This document shows, in pieces, positions 35,601 to 47,143 of a DNA stretch of 64,000 bases (within the stretch, counting starts at the first letter, position 1; each line of letters starts with the position of its first letter). The stretch lies in NCBI RefSeq assembly GCF_037975245.1, contig NC_092572.1:11293769-11357768 (forward strand), in the 5' to 3' direction. A model generated the notes under the pieces. That model did no database searches, was not told where the DNA came from, and saw only the letters and a list, made by a program, of their open reading frames with translations. This stretch comes from Apostichopus japonicus (lineage: Eukaryota; Echinodermata; Holothuroidea; Aspidochirotida; Stichopodidae). Position numbers and translations under genes: made by a program.

Positions 35601-38412
35601 TGTGATCTCATAATCCACAGTCACTCTAATGTCGAAGACTGTGTCTTTCTGCACGATATAATTCCGAAAGTTTTTTAGTTCAATCGGCCTTGTTTCATCA
35701 CATTCCCAATTTAAACTGGTTACTGGTTTAACTCCCATGAGGGAACATTCAAGAGACCCATTGTTTCCATGGACAGTGCACTTGGTGATGTCGTCGCATT
35801 CCATGATATGTGGATATGGCGGTATAGGTGTAACTGGACACAAAGTAGAAATGTTACATTGCGGTATTAAAATACGCAAGATGCTTTTTAAACTAAATGT
35901 ATATCTACCAAACTAAACGTGCGACCTTTCGTTTCTAAAAAGTAATTCTGACAATATAGCAAGCATGCCTTTACTAGATCTCTTAACACTCATCGATTAG
36001 ATCTAAGTCTGTTCTATATTTTTTTGTTTAATTTAATTAATTAGTAAATCAATAAATTTCTCTTCACTTCCAAATTGTGTTTGTAATTTCACGGTTACTT
36101 TGCTGCTAATTTTGGATTTAGTAACTACAGGGAATTAGTTGTAATGTTAATGTGAGCGCATACAACAAAGAGAATCTTTGTTAATATACTGCTAATGGAG
36201 GCTTCTGGTAGGTTATTCTTAAAACTGTATAGGTTTTAATACATAAATGTAATATAACGGAGTTCAGAAAGAGGCAAGAGGAATGTAAATACAACACTTT
36301 ATAGGACTAATATTATGCCACCTTTATATCACAGTATTTCTCACGCGCCGGTACATCCTTTGTAAAGTCAATTTCACTGTCACAGCTTTGTAAACAATTA
36401 ATCACCACATTTTCCCAAATTTAGGCTAAGCGTACTATTTTGGGTTTTTATTTTATGAAAATAAATTATAACCTTATTAAAAATTAAACTTTCCAAAGTT
36501 ATTACCCAAGATGTTTAATCTAATATTCGTCACTTTGCTACTCGTACCGTCGTTGTACACACACTGGTAAATACCTTCATCTTCAAGCTTAAGCCTGTCA
36601 AATATTAACTGCCCAGTTGCGGATATTTCTACACCATTATCCTTGTCAGTAATCTTTCCGTCACTCGATCCGCCACTCCATCCGAGGACCTGCGGTACGC
36701 CATCGTCCAGTTCTTTCTTCCAAATACACAGATCAACGTTTCTCTCAGAGCAACTCAGTCTACCTGTTCCGTCGAATACATAGTCAACCGACTTGTCTAT
36801 TTTTATGTTACGATCGCTTGTTTCTGATAACTCTAACAATAAACTTGCTTCCTTTTTACTCTCAGTTGGTTTCCACTTGTACGAACATACCAGCAACTGT
36901 AGACTGACATCTTCATCTTTAGGTATTTCAGCACTGATGGTAATATTAAATGTACCATCATCGTTCACTGTGGTTTCATTCCGTGTACTAATCGGTGAGT
37001 CTTCACCATTAAGTCGTTTTACCAAGGACAGATCAACCGGTGGTTTTATTGCATGAATGGAACATTTAATAAGTTCTGATGTCGAATAATGTTGATAATA
37101 GTGCGCTTCTTCACATGATCCAATCAAAGGGTGGTTTTGGTTAGGAGTAACTGTCAGCAGAGAAAGCAAAATAAATTTTGTTACGTATGTGTAGTCCTGT
37201 AACTGAGAGAGAGTTTAGCATTTTAACACTGCATGTTGGCAGCAAGATATTCACATGTAGACAATACAAACTAGTTTAATTTACTTTAAAAAATCATGGA
37301 TTTAAACTAGTATTATTCCGATAGCCGTAGGGGATATTTTGGAGTTTGCATATGGGGAGAGGGTACAGAAAAGGAGGAAGGTAAAGCTACTCACCAAAAG
37401 TGATGACACGGATATAAGCTGTAGATGGAACATCATTTTCATCGGTGTAAACAACTTTCAGTTCCCCGTCATGCTGGGTTACTACGTTCTTTATGACGAT
37501 GTCTCCATTTAACATAATATCCATTGTCCCTTCGGCATACTCAGTTCCTATTTTTAACATATCATCAACGACGTACCCAGCAATTGGACGATTGATTTCA
37601 TAACTTGAGGACACATTGTACCAATAAACTGCAGTGAAATGTATTCCAAAGCTGCAGCCAATAACTGCTTGTTTTCCAACCTCGATATATTGCGGATTTT
37701 TACAGTCAGGTTGCGTTGGCACTAAAAGGAAGATAATTGAAGAAATATTCCGATACGATTGTTCGTGCAACGATTGTTATTAGTTGCATGCGTGAACTGC
37801 CCTAGAGTCATTGATAACAATGAAAGGTGTGTAGCTGAACTACTGTTGTTTCCTTCAGTTTAAATAATATTAATATGGTATTCACGTACTAGACACGTGT
37901 AACCCCACTCCACATGCTCTACTTCCCACCCTTCCAAATAAACCTTAACGTCGAATCGTACCATTTGGGGATTACGTTGCAATTATTTATGTTTTAAGAG
38001 GAGGGTATTTTTAAAGCTTCCCTGTAACTTCCAAGTCTTCTTATTTAGATACTTTTTCTAGACCTTTGTTTTAATAATTTTGTTTTCAAATGGATTTTTC
38101 CAAGTGTCAACATACAGTTCTTTTGATAAATTTAATAAGTTAATTGGGGGGAATGTAATCTTTAAGCTGCCTAATTCGGTACAGAGTATACCTAATAACC
38201 CGCATTAGAGAGGCGAGAGAAAATTCGGTTTTTGTTACCGCCAGATCATACATATTGATGTGTGACTCACTTGAGTGTTAATGTAAATCTGAGCTGCAAA
38301 TGAGTAATTGATGAGCTTTGAAATACTCACTTAAATTTCTGGCTAATACACTTCGGTCCACTGGAAGAGAAGTTACAATCAAGGTCAGGATGAATGCAGT
38401 ATTCATAGACAT
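26642..38412 (-). CDS. Gene B: Ig-domain membrane receptor with mini-exon cytoplasmic tail
   Basis: Read from 38412 to 26642. The exons are 38331-38412 (signal), 37395-37721 (Ig), 36506-37150 (two Ig domains), 35501-35833 (Ig), 34153-34257 (transmembrane), then mini-exons 33208-33252, 32927-32968, 31309-31353, 29526-29576, 29102-29149, 28597-28632 and 27770-27814, and the last exon 26642-26694. All junctions are phase 1, so frame is kept whichever mini-exons are used. The full form is about 618 residues. The tail is hydrophilic (Ser/Thr/Gly/Glu-rich) and lacks a kinase or recognised signalling motif. Function is unknown; a cell-surface recognition or adhesion role is an inference from the architecture. 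Confidence 0.78.
27210..27290 (-). pseudogene. Second remnant of gene B Ig exon 4
   Basis: Same fragment as the one at 30240-30318, carried along in the other copy of the duplication and slightly more changed. Confidence 0.8.
27770..27814 (-). CDS. Gene B mini-exon 7 (45 bases)
   Basis: Phase 1-1, acceptor CTCTTTCAG, donor GTAATT. Encodes AARTLNTSGPETGET, the sister of mini-exon 3. Confidence 0.65.
28597..28632 (-). CDS. Gene B mini-exon 6 (36 bases)
   Basis: Phase 1-1, acceptor TTTTCTTCAG, donor GTATTT. Encodes ESNGPRVKSHKE. Confidence 0.55.
29102..29149 (-). CDS. Gene B mini-exon 5 (48 bases)
   Basis: Phase 1-1, acceptor CTCTTTTAG, donor GTAACT. Encodes GSSGPQEGIHDTANIE. Confidence 0.65.
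29240..29450. repeat. Intron block duplicated with mini-exons
   Basis: Sequence after a G-run (GCGAGAGTGATGA) matches about 32655-32865 and, briefly, 29925-29942. It sits just downstream of mini-exon 4, and the 32.7 kb copy just downstream of mini-exon 2, so exon and intron were copied together. Confidence 0.75.
29526..29576 (-). CDS. Gene B mini-exon 4 (51 bases)
   Basis: Phase 1-1, acceptor GTTTTAG, donor GTGATT. Encodes AYNGQHDGEQNGTTNTE. Confidence 0.6.
30240..30318 (-). pseudogene. Remnant of gene B Ig exon 4
   Basis: The minus strand reads DITKCTVHGNHGSLECSLMG, nearly the same as the start of exon 4, then diverges. The upstream acceptor and the rest of the domain are missing, so it cannot be a functional Ig exon. 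Confidence 0.85.
30785..31274. mobile_element. Tc1/mariner-like MITE inserted in duplication copy 2
   Basis: Present in copy 2 and absent from copy 1, so it is an insertion. The ends carry inverted CGAAGTTCGG motifs (near 30798 and, inverted, near 31257) and the insertion site has flanking TA, as expected for TA-targeting elements. There is no transposase, and the exact termini are uncertain by a few bases. Confidence 0.65.
31309..31353 (-). CDS. Gene B mini-exon 3 (45 bases)
   Basis: Phase 1-1. Encodes ACRTLNSQDLETDEP. It is a duplicate of the mini-exon at 27770-27814 and lies in the matching position of the duplicated block. Confidence 0.65.
32655..32865. repeat. Intron block duplicated with mini-exons (second copy)
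   Basis: Counterpart of the block at 29240-29450, next to mini-exon 2. Confidence 0.75.
32927..32968 (-). CDS. Gene B mini-exon 2 (42 bases, weak donor)
   Basis: Acceptor TCTCTTTCAG is strong. The peptide VSSKPQSHGQCTTT resembles other mini-exons. The donor is GTTATT where sister exons have GTAACT, GTAATT or GTGATT, so it may be skipped or dead. Confidence 0.45.
33208..33252 (-). CDS. Gene B mini-exon 1 (45 bases)
   Basis: Phase 1-1, acceptor CTTTTCAG, donor GTAACT. Encodes AYRKRIYQKDAITDW, the basic stop-transfer continuation of the transmembrane exon. Confidence 0.72.
34153..34257 (-). CDS. Gene B exon 5: transmembrane segment
   Basis: 35 codons, phase 1-1. It encodes FWLLLVMCCLVPIAILTIVY followed by LIRK, which continues in the next exon with YRKRIYQK as stop-transfer. 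A clear single-pass helix with cytoplasmic basic residues. Confidence 0.85.
35501..35833 (-). CDS. Gene B exon 4: membrane-proximal Ig domain
   Basis: 111 codons, phase 1-1. Core residues: NGSLECSLMGV, SLNWECDETR and IDVRCVANEP, with extra cysteines near the N-terminus (MECDDITKCTVHG). Parts of this exon recur as remnants at about 30240-30318 and 27210-27290. Confidence 0.82.
36506..37150 (-). CDS. Gene B exon 3: two Ig-like domains in one exon
   Basis: 645 bases, phase 1-1, with no internal splice site needed. The first domain has cysteines in LIKCSIHAI and LLVCSYKWK. The second has TGRLSCSERN, LCIWKKELDD and EDEGIYQCVYND, a clear V/I-set ending. The other Ig exons here carry one domain or less, so this exon is unusual. 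Confidence 0.82.
37395..37721 (-). CDS. Gene B exon 2: V-like Ig domain lacking the second Cys
   Basis: 109 codons, phase 1-1. The first Cys lies in QAVIGCSFGI and the Trp in AVYWYNVSS. The position of the second Cys is Val, in TQHDGELKVVYTD, where the D-x-G-x-Y-x-C motif is expected. Confidence 0.75.
38331..38412 (-). CDS. Gene B exon 1: signal peptide
   Basis: The first ATG at 38412 opens MSMNTAFILTLIVTSLP, a typical signal peptide, and the exon ends in phase 1 at a consensus GTGAGT donor. A second Met two codons later could also serve. Confidence 0.75.
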
Positions 38413-38859
38413 TGTGAATAATGTCAAATAACGTTCGTCATTCAGTTGGAAATATGACACGTGACGATGTTATGGTTGTTGTTTTTCTGTCTGGTGTTTA
38501 AACGCTGATTAAGGTAGATAACACAAGCCCAAAAGATTCATTTCTAGAACGAAAAAATATAGTATATAACATTAAGGTGATACATTTACTATATATATTT
38601 CCAAAACATTCAGTGCAGGGATACCATTCCGTCACTGTTATCGACATGAGACAATTCATGACGTATTCAGAATAACAGCAATGGTATTTATAAATAGATA
38701 ATCAAATTAAAAGTCAAGCAAATGTTCCCATTCAATTGAGACAAATGACTCCTCATTAACGACTGGACCGATTTCCTCTTTTTTTTTTAATAATTTGCCC
38801 CTTAGGGTAGCGTACAGTTTATATCTGTACCCCATGCAAATAATTTTAACTTTGTAACT

Positions 38860-39680
38860 ATCATTAAAGGGTACACTCTTATATTTAGTGAGTGGGGATT
38901 TTAATGACTCGTCCAGGGTACCCAGTACTTCCTCATTGTATATTACTTGAGTTTGGTGTCTTTTCCCATGTAGGTGTACCCTCAGGTAATCCGTGTACAT
39001 TTATATGCTTTGCACTAAAAACGCAATAGTTGGTGGGTTATTAGGTAAGTAGTGTATAGTGTATAGTAAGGAAAATGTTATCGGAGTACGCAGCTAGGCC
39101 TTTTGAATTTAGAATCTTAATCCTAAATATAAAATACATATTGCAATTAATTATGATGGCTATACATAAATACACAAATACAACAACGTCTTGTATATAG
39201 ATTCCTAATTTATTTCGCTTCATATGATTTTCAAATGAATCTGAGTTTCAATGTTACATCAGATCAATAAATGAACGTGTACTGCATATGCCTTAACTTA
39301 AAGTCTTAATTTGTGCCATCAGTTTTCAATTATCGGTCATGTCGGAATATGGGAGCCGTTGTACGTTAGTTTGCAACATAATACCCATCTTTCAATATTA
39401 GGCATGTATACTCAATTAACTAAGCCACACATCGATTTCATCCTGTCGACATAAAGAATGACCTTAAATGACTTTTAAGTAAAATTCTGAATATATGTCT
39501 CATTTATGCTAATACCAACAGTATTATTTACCAAAATCCATGCAAACATAACTAATATGCTGTTTCTGACATAGATTGAAGATCATTATCATCAAAATAC
39601 ATGTAATGTTTGTATACTAAACACCCAGCCTTGATTCCCATTGAATTGTGTAGTTTAGTCTCCATTTCAAAGTCGTTTAC
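38860..39680. repeat. Tandem duplication, copy 1 (offset about 1.35 kb)
   Basis: Matches about 40210-41010 with moderate divergence: shared TTTAGTGAGTGGGGATTTTA, TGCTTTGCACTAAAA and ACATCAGATCAATAA. An open frame of 97 codons at 38707-39000 (minus) is not preserved in the other copy. Confidence 0.8.
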
Positions 39681-40209
39681 TACAGTAAATCTTTAGTTAA
39701 CATTGAATTTAGCATATCATGATTCAATCTGGGAGGAGGGAGTTTCTCTCTAATTTGAACCCTCACTGTTTATGAGTCAACTGTGACACGTCCCCCTCCC
39801 CCCCTTTATATTTCCCTGTTTTATCTCTCTTGGTAAAACACTTGCAAGGAACTGAGCAAAGTAAACAAGGAAATACTTCTAGCAGTGCTTTTAACAATCT
39901 TGTCTTTCTTAGTGAGGACTTGTGCATGAAACCACATAAGGTTGTTTATTTGTACATATAGATAATTCTGAAATGTTATAATTCATTCTGTCAGGGGCCC
40001 AACTTGAGTACAGAGGAAAACATGTTGACAAAGAGGGAGTTGTCTGGTTCATCTCAAAATGTGTTATGGAAAGTATTACAGCCATCAGCCATTCAATCAA
40101 TCCTTACTTTGGAGAGGTTATTTATACAACACTTCAATAAGTAGCCAGTTTATTCTAAACAGTGGACCCTATATCTCATGTCCATACAAATAAGATTATT
40201 ACTTTAGTA

Positions 40210-41010
40210 TCATTAAAGGGTAGACATACAGATTTAGTGAGTGGGGATTTTAGACCACAGTAAATCACCCGAGGCACCCAATATTTCTTCATTGTATTCT
40301 ACTTGTCTTTGGTTTCTTTCCCGTGTAGGTGGACCATCAGGTAACGTGTGTGCATGTATTTATGCTTTGCACTAAAAGTGTAATGGTTTGAGGGCAATAA
40401 TGTGAGGGGTCATGGGAAGTGCAATCAAGACTAAGCACCTATGCCTGTTGAGTTTTGATGAAAGAATCCTAGTTCTTGATATAAACTAAATATTGCAATT
40501 AGTTCTGAAGGCTTCACATAAAGACATTAATGCAACAACATTTTGCACATAGATACCTCATTTCTTAAGCTGCATATCATTTTCAAGGAAAATAAATGAG
40601 TTTTAACTTAACATCAGATCAATAAGTGAAAGTATACTACATATGTCTGAACTTAGGACAAAAAGGGAAGAGAGTTCTTTTAAATGCATGTTAAAAATGA
40701 GATATCTGTCCTTTTCTCATACATGGGGATTAATTGTTACATTGCACCCGTTTGCCATCAATTAGCATTGTCTGTCATATCTGAACTATGGAAACTGTTA
40801 GTGTAAAACATATACTGCGCTTCTTTCAATTATTAGCCTACATGTACTGTAATATTTACCAGCGTACATGCAAACATAACTAATATGCTATTTTCTGGCA
40901 TAGATCCAAGATCTTAATCATCAAAATACATAATAATTTTATATTAAACACCCAGTCTTGATTCGCATTGAACTGTGTGGTTATGTCTCCATTTCAAAGG
41001 CGTACATATA
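40210..41010. repeat. Tandem duplication, copy 2
   Basis: Counterpart of about 38860-39680. Confidence 0.8.
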
Positions 41011-43850
41011 TACTTTACTGTAGATATGGACTTTGCAGTTTAGATACATGCAGCTAGTCAAAAAAGGTGACTTTCCATTTACTGTTCCCATTAAGAGAGT
41101 ACATACATTGTGCTGTACTGTAGTCGGTATGACATCATAGGGCAGTAAAAAAAAATTGTGTTCTGATGAGTCTATAGCACATAGCTACAGTAGGGGTTAC
41201 GCCTCAAACCAGATATATGTACCCAAAACATTATAATCATAATCAGGCAGTTATATTTAGGATGATTAAGCGACCATTATTTTGTTCAAATCAAAGTTCG
41301 GAATCAAGAGTATAACATTTGAAAGGTTCATAGAATGGTACATAACAAATTGGTATGAATCATATGTACCCCTTGCTGCCTCTATTTTCAGTTCCATTGT
41401 AACTATTTGCTTTTTATTTTTAAGAAGTATAATTTCCATATCCTGAAGTCACTGCATGTTGGAATCCTGCCAATCTAGTCAATAATTTCCTCCTCTTTGA
41501 AACTGTCTATGCTATGCTTTAATTAACACAGGATGACCAACATATTTTCTCTTCCTTCTTTATATATCTGTCATACCTTAATGTAGTTGTAACAGAGACT
41601 ATAAAAGTGAATGAAAATAGAATGGGAAAGTACAATGAAGCTGATTTGGAATGTATGAGGACGTTTAAGGAGACTTTTAACACTGCTATAAACAAACCAA
41701 AGCCCCACCCTAAAAAAAAGACAACTCCTGATGATGTTTGTGTGATGGTTTAGGAAAACCTCTAGGCTAAGAAAATACCCTTATCTGTTTTACAGGTCTC
41801 TAGCCTTAAATCCCCCCCCCCCTTCCCTACCCTACTTTCCCCGTTTCCCTTCCTACATGTACCTTTTATTTGTAATCTGTTTTTCATCAGGGCAATCATT
41901 ACGCGGTACACTTCATTTTAGTAGGTAAATGCACTACTACTGTACAGGCAATAATCGATTTGTGAAAGAAACTTAAAGCTATTCTCTAACATTCTCTTTC
42001 CATGTATTTATACTTTATGCCACCTAGCTATTGAAACAATTTCAACCAAAACTCTTCCGAGAATATGTTGCAAGTTTTACAAACTAGACATAAATAATTT
42101 ATAACTACGAAGAATATGGCAACTTCATACACTACTTAAGTACTGTGCAATGCAAGCACATGATGGTAACTTTGCACTTGGTGTTTTTACCACACATTGA
42201 AGTATAGAACATTCAAGGGAATATAGACAGGGTTTATTATAAATAGAATATGAACTTTAGCATAGACCTGTCTTCCAGGTTTCATTTTAGACACCTGCCA
42301 AAGAGATAAAAACATCAGACACCTTGACTTTGGACTTGGTATATAAGCTGTTACCATGTACTTTGAGTGTGTTGTGAAGTGCTATGCAGTAATAAATGGA
42401 CAGATCAAGTACTTCCTTATGGCTTCCTTGTCTTATGGTTCAACAGAAGCTGCTGCGCCAACTAAATCATACTTAACTTAAGAACTGAAGCATATTTCCC
42501 ACTGTGCAGTAAACTCCAATAGTCAGTTACAAAATTATATCTGTGTGAACGAAATGTGCTGAAAACGTGGATTTAACTTTGTCACCCTTCGAATATGAAT
42601 ATGAAATAATTTAAATTTTAATGGGGAAATTTAGAAGGAAATTGTGAAACTCTTTTGTGAGTAGTGTATACTACAAAACAATGTGCAAAAGTATTTCTTC
42701 TCTTAATTTGTTGAGCATGAAGTCTCAAAGACATTATAACTGAGAAAAATAAACAAGTGCACTGCACAAAATCACCAGGTTACACAAAGGATAATGCAGA
42801 AATATGGCTTAAAAGTTTTATTTACCAGCACAACAAAGGCACATAGAGCATGGGGGAAGTTTGAGAGTTACACTAAAGTAGCAGAATTGTTTGAGGTTGT
42901 AAGTTTCTGATCAATTTTGATGAACATATTTATTTTTTATACCAAATGATTTTAATTCAGCCAAATTGCAGTATACAGGTTCCATGCAGGATCTTGCAAA
43001 CTCAGTAAGTTCTGCCTCCTTGGAACCACAGATGCCCTGTACTTTGGAAGTGTCTATATATTAATGGAAGATATTTAACCTCAATAGCCTGCGAAAAGGG
43101 CTCAAATGTCACCAAATAAAGCTACCAACAAATGTATAAAACATGCATGTATTCCGATAGTAGACTTGACCATTATTCCAAGACAAGTAGCTCTCAGATA
43201 ACCTTCCCCCTAAACTCAGGATGCGCAAGATGCGGACAAGAATGAATGCCATGTTCCATGCAGCGGGAAAAAAGGAAAACTGTCAAAATAATCTGTTTGT
43301 ACTGCTCACCTTATCATAGTTGCAAATCGGCCAAATTTACGAATTTCACTGATGCGGTACAGTTTCGATATGTAGCTACTGTCGCAGTATCTTCATGGTA
43401 GGTTTTCGCAACGCATTCAGACGTTATGTTCGCGTTAAACAGATCAGTCGTCTAGCAAAAGCGTACGCCAGTTAAATTACAAAGCATCGGTGTTTTGGGG
43501 TATAAATATCTCAATGTGCCACATCAAGTTACTGGGAACTCGGTATAAATAGGCCGAACAGGCTACATCATGAGTAAAGGAAAACCATCCACACATTTTG
43601 AACTTGATTGACTAAAGATGACATGTGACAAATCAGTTGTACAATGTATGGGTTATCTTCACATCAAAGTGGTCTTGTTCATCAGATGATAGAACTATAA
43701 CTTACGGTCTCATAGAGAGATATTGGAGCTTCAGAAGCAGGCATGGACAAAATACATAGCTTCCTTGAGAATCTTCCCCAAAGATGAGCCTTCATAAAAG
43801 GCACCACTCACCCACAACTGCATACAGTAGATGGTGTTCAATTGACATAT
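41010..43850. other. Gene-less AT-rich stretch
   Basis: No coding frame, splice-consistent exon or structured repeat was recognised here. Confidence 0.45.
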
Positions 43851-43859
43851 TCATTTAAT

Positions 43860-44280
43860 TTGTAAATGGTAAATTATGTGAAAGTGCACAATGCAATAAA
43901 GCTTCAATGTCAATGCCCCAAAATTAAGTTCCATATGTATGTCAAAATCTTGTTCGTAGTTCAAAAATAATTTTCTGCAACCTTCACAAAGTTTATTTCG
44001 TTTTCTGAGATATCTTATAGCTTCATATTACTTAACAATCCTCAATCAAATAAGAACAATTTGAAGGGTCAGAGCCTGCATCTAAACCAGTGTTTAAGAA
44101 CTCCAAGGAGCAATTTTGCAATTCTAAAATTTAGAGACAATATTGATCACCTTTAAACAATGCTATAACACTGTGCCTATTCCAACATTTATCCAAGAAT
44201 TTAGGTGGAATATTTTCACAATTACAGTCACTAAAGAGAGAGCTTAGAAAGTCAGTGCACACAACATACTGACAAATTAC
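43860..44280. repeat. Tandem duplication, copy 1 (offset about 0.85 kb)
   Basis: Shares GTCAAAATCTTGTTCGTAGT-type sequence, the TTTTCTGCAACCTTC block and a later block with about 44730-45130. Confidence 0.75.
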
Positions 44281-44729
44281 AATCCCGAAAAGGGCAGATC
44301 ATATGAAATGCCACATTAACATGGTCAAAATGAATCCTGTTAAAAAAAATCAGAATTCTTTGAATGTTATTTCTAAATATGTTTGAAACAAACATGGTAG
44401 TCAAATTTCCCAACAGCAATGTCAAATAATGAATGATGTTTATGCATACTGGTGACTTGAAAGATTTCCAATGCTATGTGTAGAGGATCGAATTATGTAT
44501 GCTACTGTTCTTGTAAAAACTTGTAGATTAATAGTTTTGGCCAATGACTTTGTAAGAAATACTTCAATACTAACCTTCCAGACAAGATTTTTGTTAGTGT
44601 AGATTTCAAGTCCCTGGTTCTAAGTGATCAGGCAGGTTCATGCATTACAGTATCTAAAGTAGTACTTAAAGTGAGTTCATCAATGCTTTACTCTTGCTAT
44701 TATTAGATTTACAAATAACAGATTGGAAA

Positions 44730-45130
44730 GTGGACAATACAATAAAACTTCAATGACAATGTCCCCAAATTAGGTAGTATACGTATGTCAAAATCATGTT
44801 CGTAGTTCAACAATCATTTTCTGCAACCTTCCAAAAAGTATTTACTTTTTCTGGGATACCTTTTCTGGGATATGTATTGTCTTATATTATTAAACAATCT
44901 TCAATAAATAGGAATTTGTATCTGGAAAGTGTTTTGAAGAACTCTATTGAGCAAATTTTGCCATGCTGAAATTTGGAGACAATATTGATGACCTTTAAAC
45001 ATACAAACGCTGTACCTGTTCCAACATTTATCCCAGAAATTACGTTGATTATTTCAAACCGTTACAGTCACTAAAACATTCCCCTTGTAAAGCCTAGAAA
45101 GTCAGTGCACAACACATTTTGACAAACAAG
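44730..45130. repeat. Tandem duplication, copy 2 (offset about 0.85 kb)
   Basis: Counterpart of about 43860-44280. Confidence 0.75.
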
Positions 45131-45394
45131 CCTCGATAAATACGGTACCCATCAGTATTTTCGCTTTGGCTACTAGAAAATGCACTACGCTCGACATTTT
45201 CCTGAGTGACTGGTGGGCTAGTCAATCCTCAATATTAGCAAGGCTATCCTTACAAACATTTCACAAAGTGACGAAAGCAGTACCTTGGCGAACTTTAAGC
45301 AAGTTTAAATTTTTAAACTGAATTTAAAAAGTTTATTGGACATCGATATCACGGCGGCTTGGTTATGCGTAGGCAACCCCTACACAGTAAAGTA

Positions 45395-45758
45395 CAGTGG
45401 CGTAGGAAGGTACTTTTGAGTGGGAGGCTGAAGACTGATGGCCGGCCTGGGGGGGTCTAAGGGGAGGGGGTGTCCCCCTCCCCTTTGGAATTTTTTGCAT
45501 TTCCAGGTAGCCTCAGATGCAATTTGGTGCAATATAGCACACTTCAACACCCACTCCATTTTGTAAACTTAATTTTGTATTTTCACCAGGCCTTAGATGC
45601 AATTTGGTGCTCCAAATGAGATTTTTTTCTCATTTGGAAATGAAAAAGGGGTTTTCTGACTTGCGAAGCGGGGGGGGGCGGAATGATACTTCCGCCCCTC
45701 CACATTTTTCACTGGGGGGCTGGCGCCCCCCCCCAGTCCCCCGGTTCCTACGCCCTTG
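45395..45758. mobile_element. hAT-like MITE with 8-base target duplication
   Basis: The left end CAGTGGCGTAGGAA and the complement of the right end CAAGGGCGTAGGAA match at 12 of 14 positions. The perfect direct repeat GTAAAGTA flanks it at 45387-45394 and 45759-45766. An 8-base duplication and a CA-starting terminus fit the hAT superfamily. The 364-base interior has G/C runs and no transposase. Confidence 0.88.
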
Positions 45759-46231
45759 GTAAAGTATATAGCACTAGCGGCCCAAGTAGACAATAAACAT
45801 GTGGACATCCCCGTTTGAATTTGAATATAAGAGTATTAAATTACTATAAAATTAAAATTAAATTAACAAGTTGTAACCATGCAATATATCCATTGGCCGG
45901 ATACGTGTTGAACTGAATTGAATTTATTTCTACATTCCATTATTTTACATTTACATTTTGAACAATTTATGATGAATATAGATGGTATCAAATACATTAA
46001 ACAGTAAATATAGAGTATTGAAATAATATATATTTGAGATGGAAGTAGAGGAACCAGAAATAAGTGTATACTTTTCTGGTCTGGTCCCTTTGTAACAAAG
46101 AAAGTGCAAAAAACAACACCCACCCCACCAACCCCCGTCCCACCTCCCCCCCCCCCAATAAAAAACCCCCAACAAAGTCAGAATCTTATAAAAAGAAAAA
46201 GAAGCATAAGAGAAAAAAACAGGAAGTACAA

Positions 46232-47122
46232 CTAAGATGGATTGCTATGCAGTAGGTATTGTTTTAGTTTTTGCTTAAAAGTATTGAGTGTTGGAGAAAT
46301 TTTAATGGCATGATTAAGAGAATTCCAGAAGGGTACACCTGTGCTACGAATTTGAGAATGGTTAAGACTAGTTCTAGAGTAAGGATGGTGTAGCATATTC
46401 ATCGAACGAGTGTTATAAGTGTGATAACTAGAATTGCAAGTGTAAAAGTTATTAAAAGCTGGTGGGAGAAGACCATGATGAAATTTGTACATAAATATCC
46501 CTAGTTGGTACTTGTACAAATCATATAAAGTTAATGTATTGGAGTCTATAAAGAGAAGAGCTGTTTGCGAGATGTAATGAGTCTGGTTTATATTGCGGAT
46601 AACACGTTTCTGTAACTTAAATAAACTGTTAAGCAGAGTTGACTGTGTATTCCCCCAGACAAGAAGACTATAGTTGAGATGGGGAAGCACAAGAGCATTA
46701 TACAGGGTCAAAAGTGACTTCTTAGGTAAAAAATTCTTTAGTCTATTGATCACACCATTGGATTTAGAAAGCTTCTTGCTGACCTCGGAGATGTGTTGTT
46801 TCCAAGTCAACTTATCATCAATGGTTATCCCTAAAAATTTAGCATGAGGTGAAGCATCAACTTGATGCCCATCCAGTATAACATTAATGTTACTAGAGTC
46901 TTGGACCTTTTTATCAAAAATCAGTAATTTTGTTTTTAGAATATTAAGAGAAAGTTTATTTGTTCTGAGCCAGTCAGAAATGTTTGAGAAACCATTAACA
47001 GCTTCAGCAAGAGTGTCATGTAAGTTCTTATTTTGTAGGAATACTGTGGTATCGTCAGCAAACAAGATAAAAGTTGAGTTCACAGATGAATTATAAATAT
47101 CATCGATATAGAGAATAAACAA
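46232..47122 (-). pseudogene. LINE ORF2, second part: RT palm, thumb and C-terminus
   Basis: Same frame as the part above, resuming after the TAG. Contains the catalytic FADDTTVFL box, the LGITIDDKLTWKQHI motif and the C-terminal VLPHLNYSLLVWGNTQ segment. Uninterrupted to its natural stop at 46232. Confidence 0.88.
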
Positions 47123-47143
47123 TAGGGGTCCTAGTATAGAACC

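Noticed and set aside
38707-39000. 97-codon minus-strand open frame
   Set aside because: Overlaps a tandem repeat whose other copy has frameshifts and a stop. No family recognised.
46064-46255. Lys/Pro-rich open frame, plus strand
   Set aside because: Antisense to the LINE 3' untranslated region and driven by C- and A-runs.
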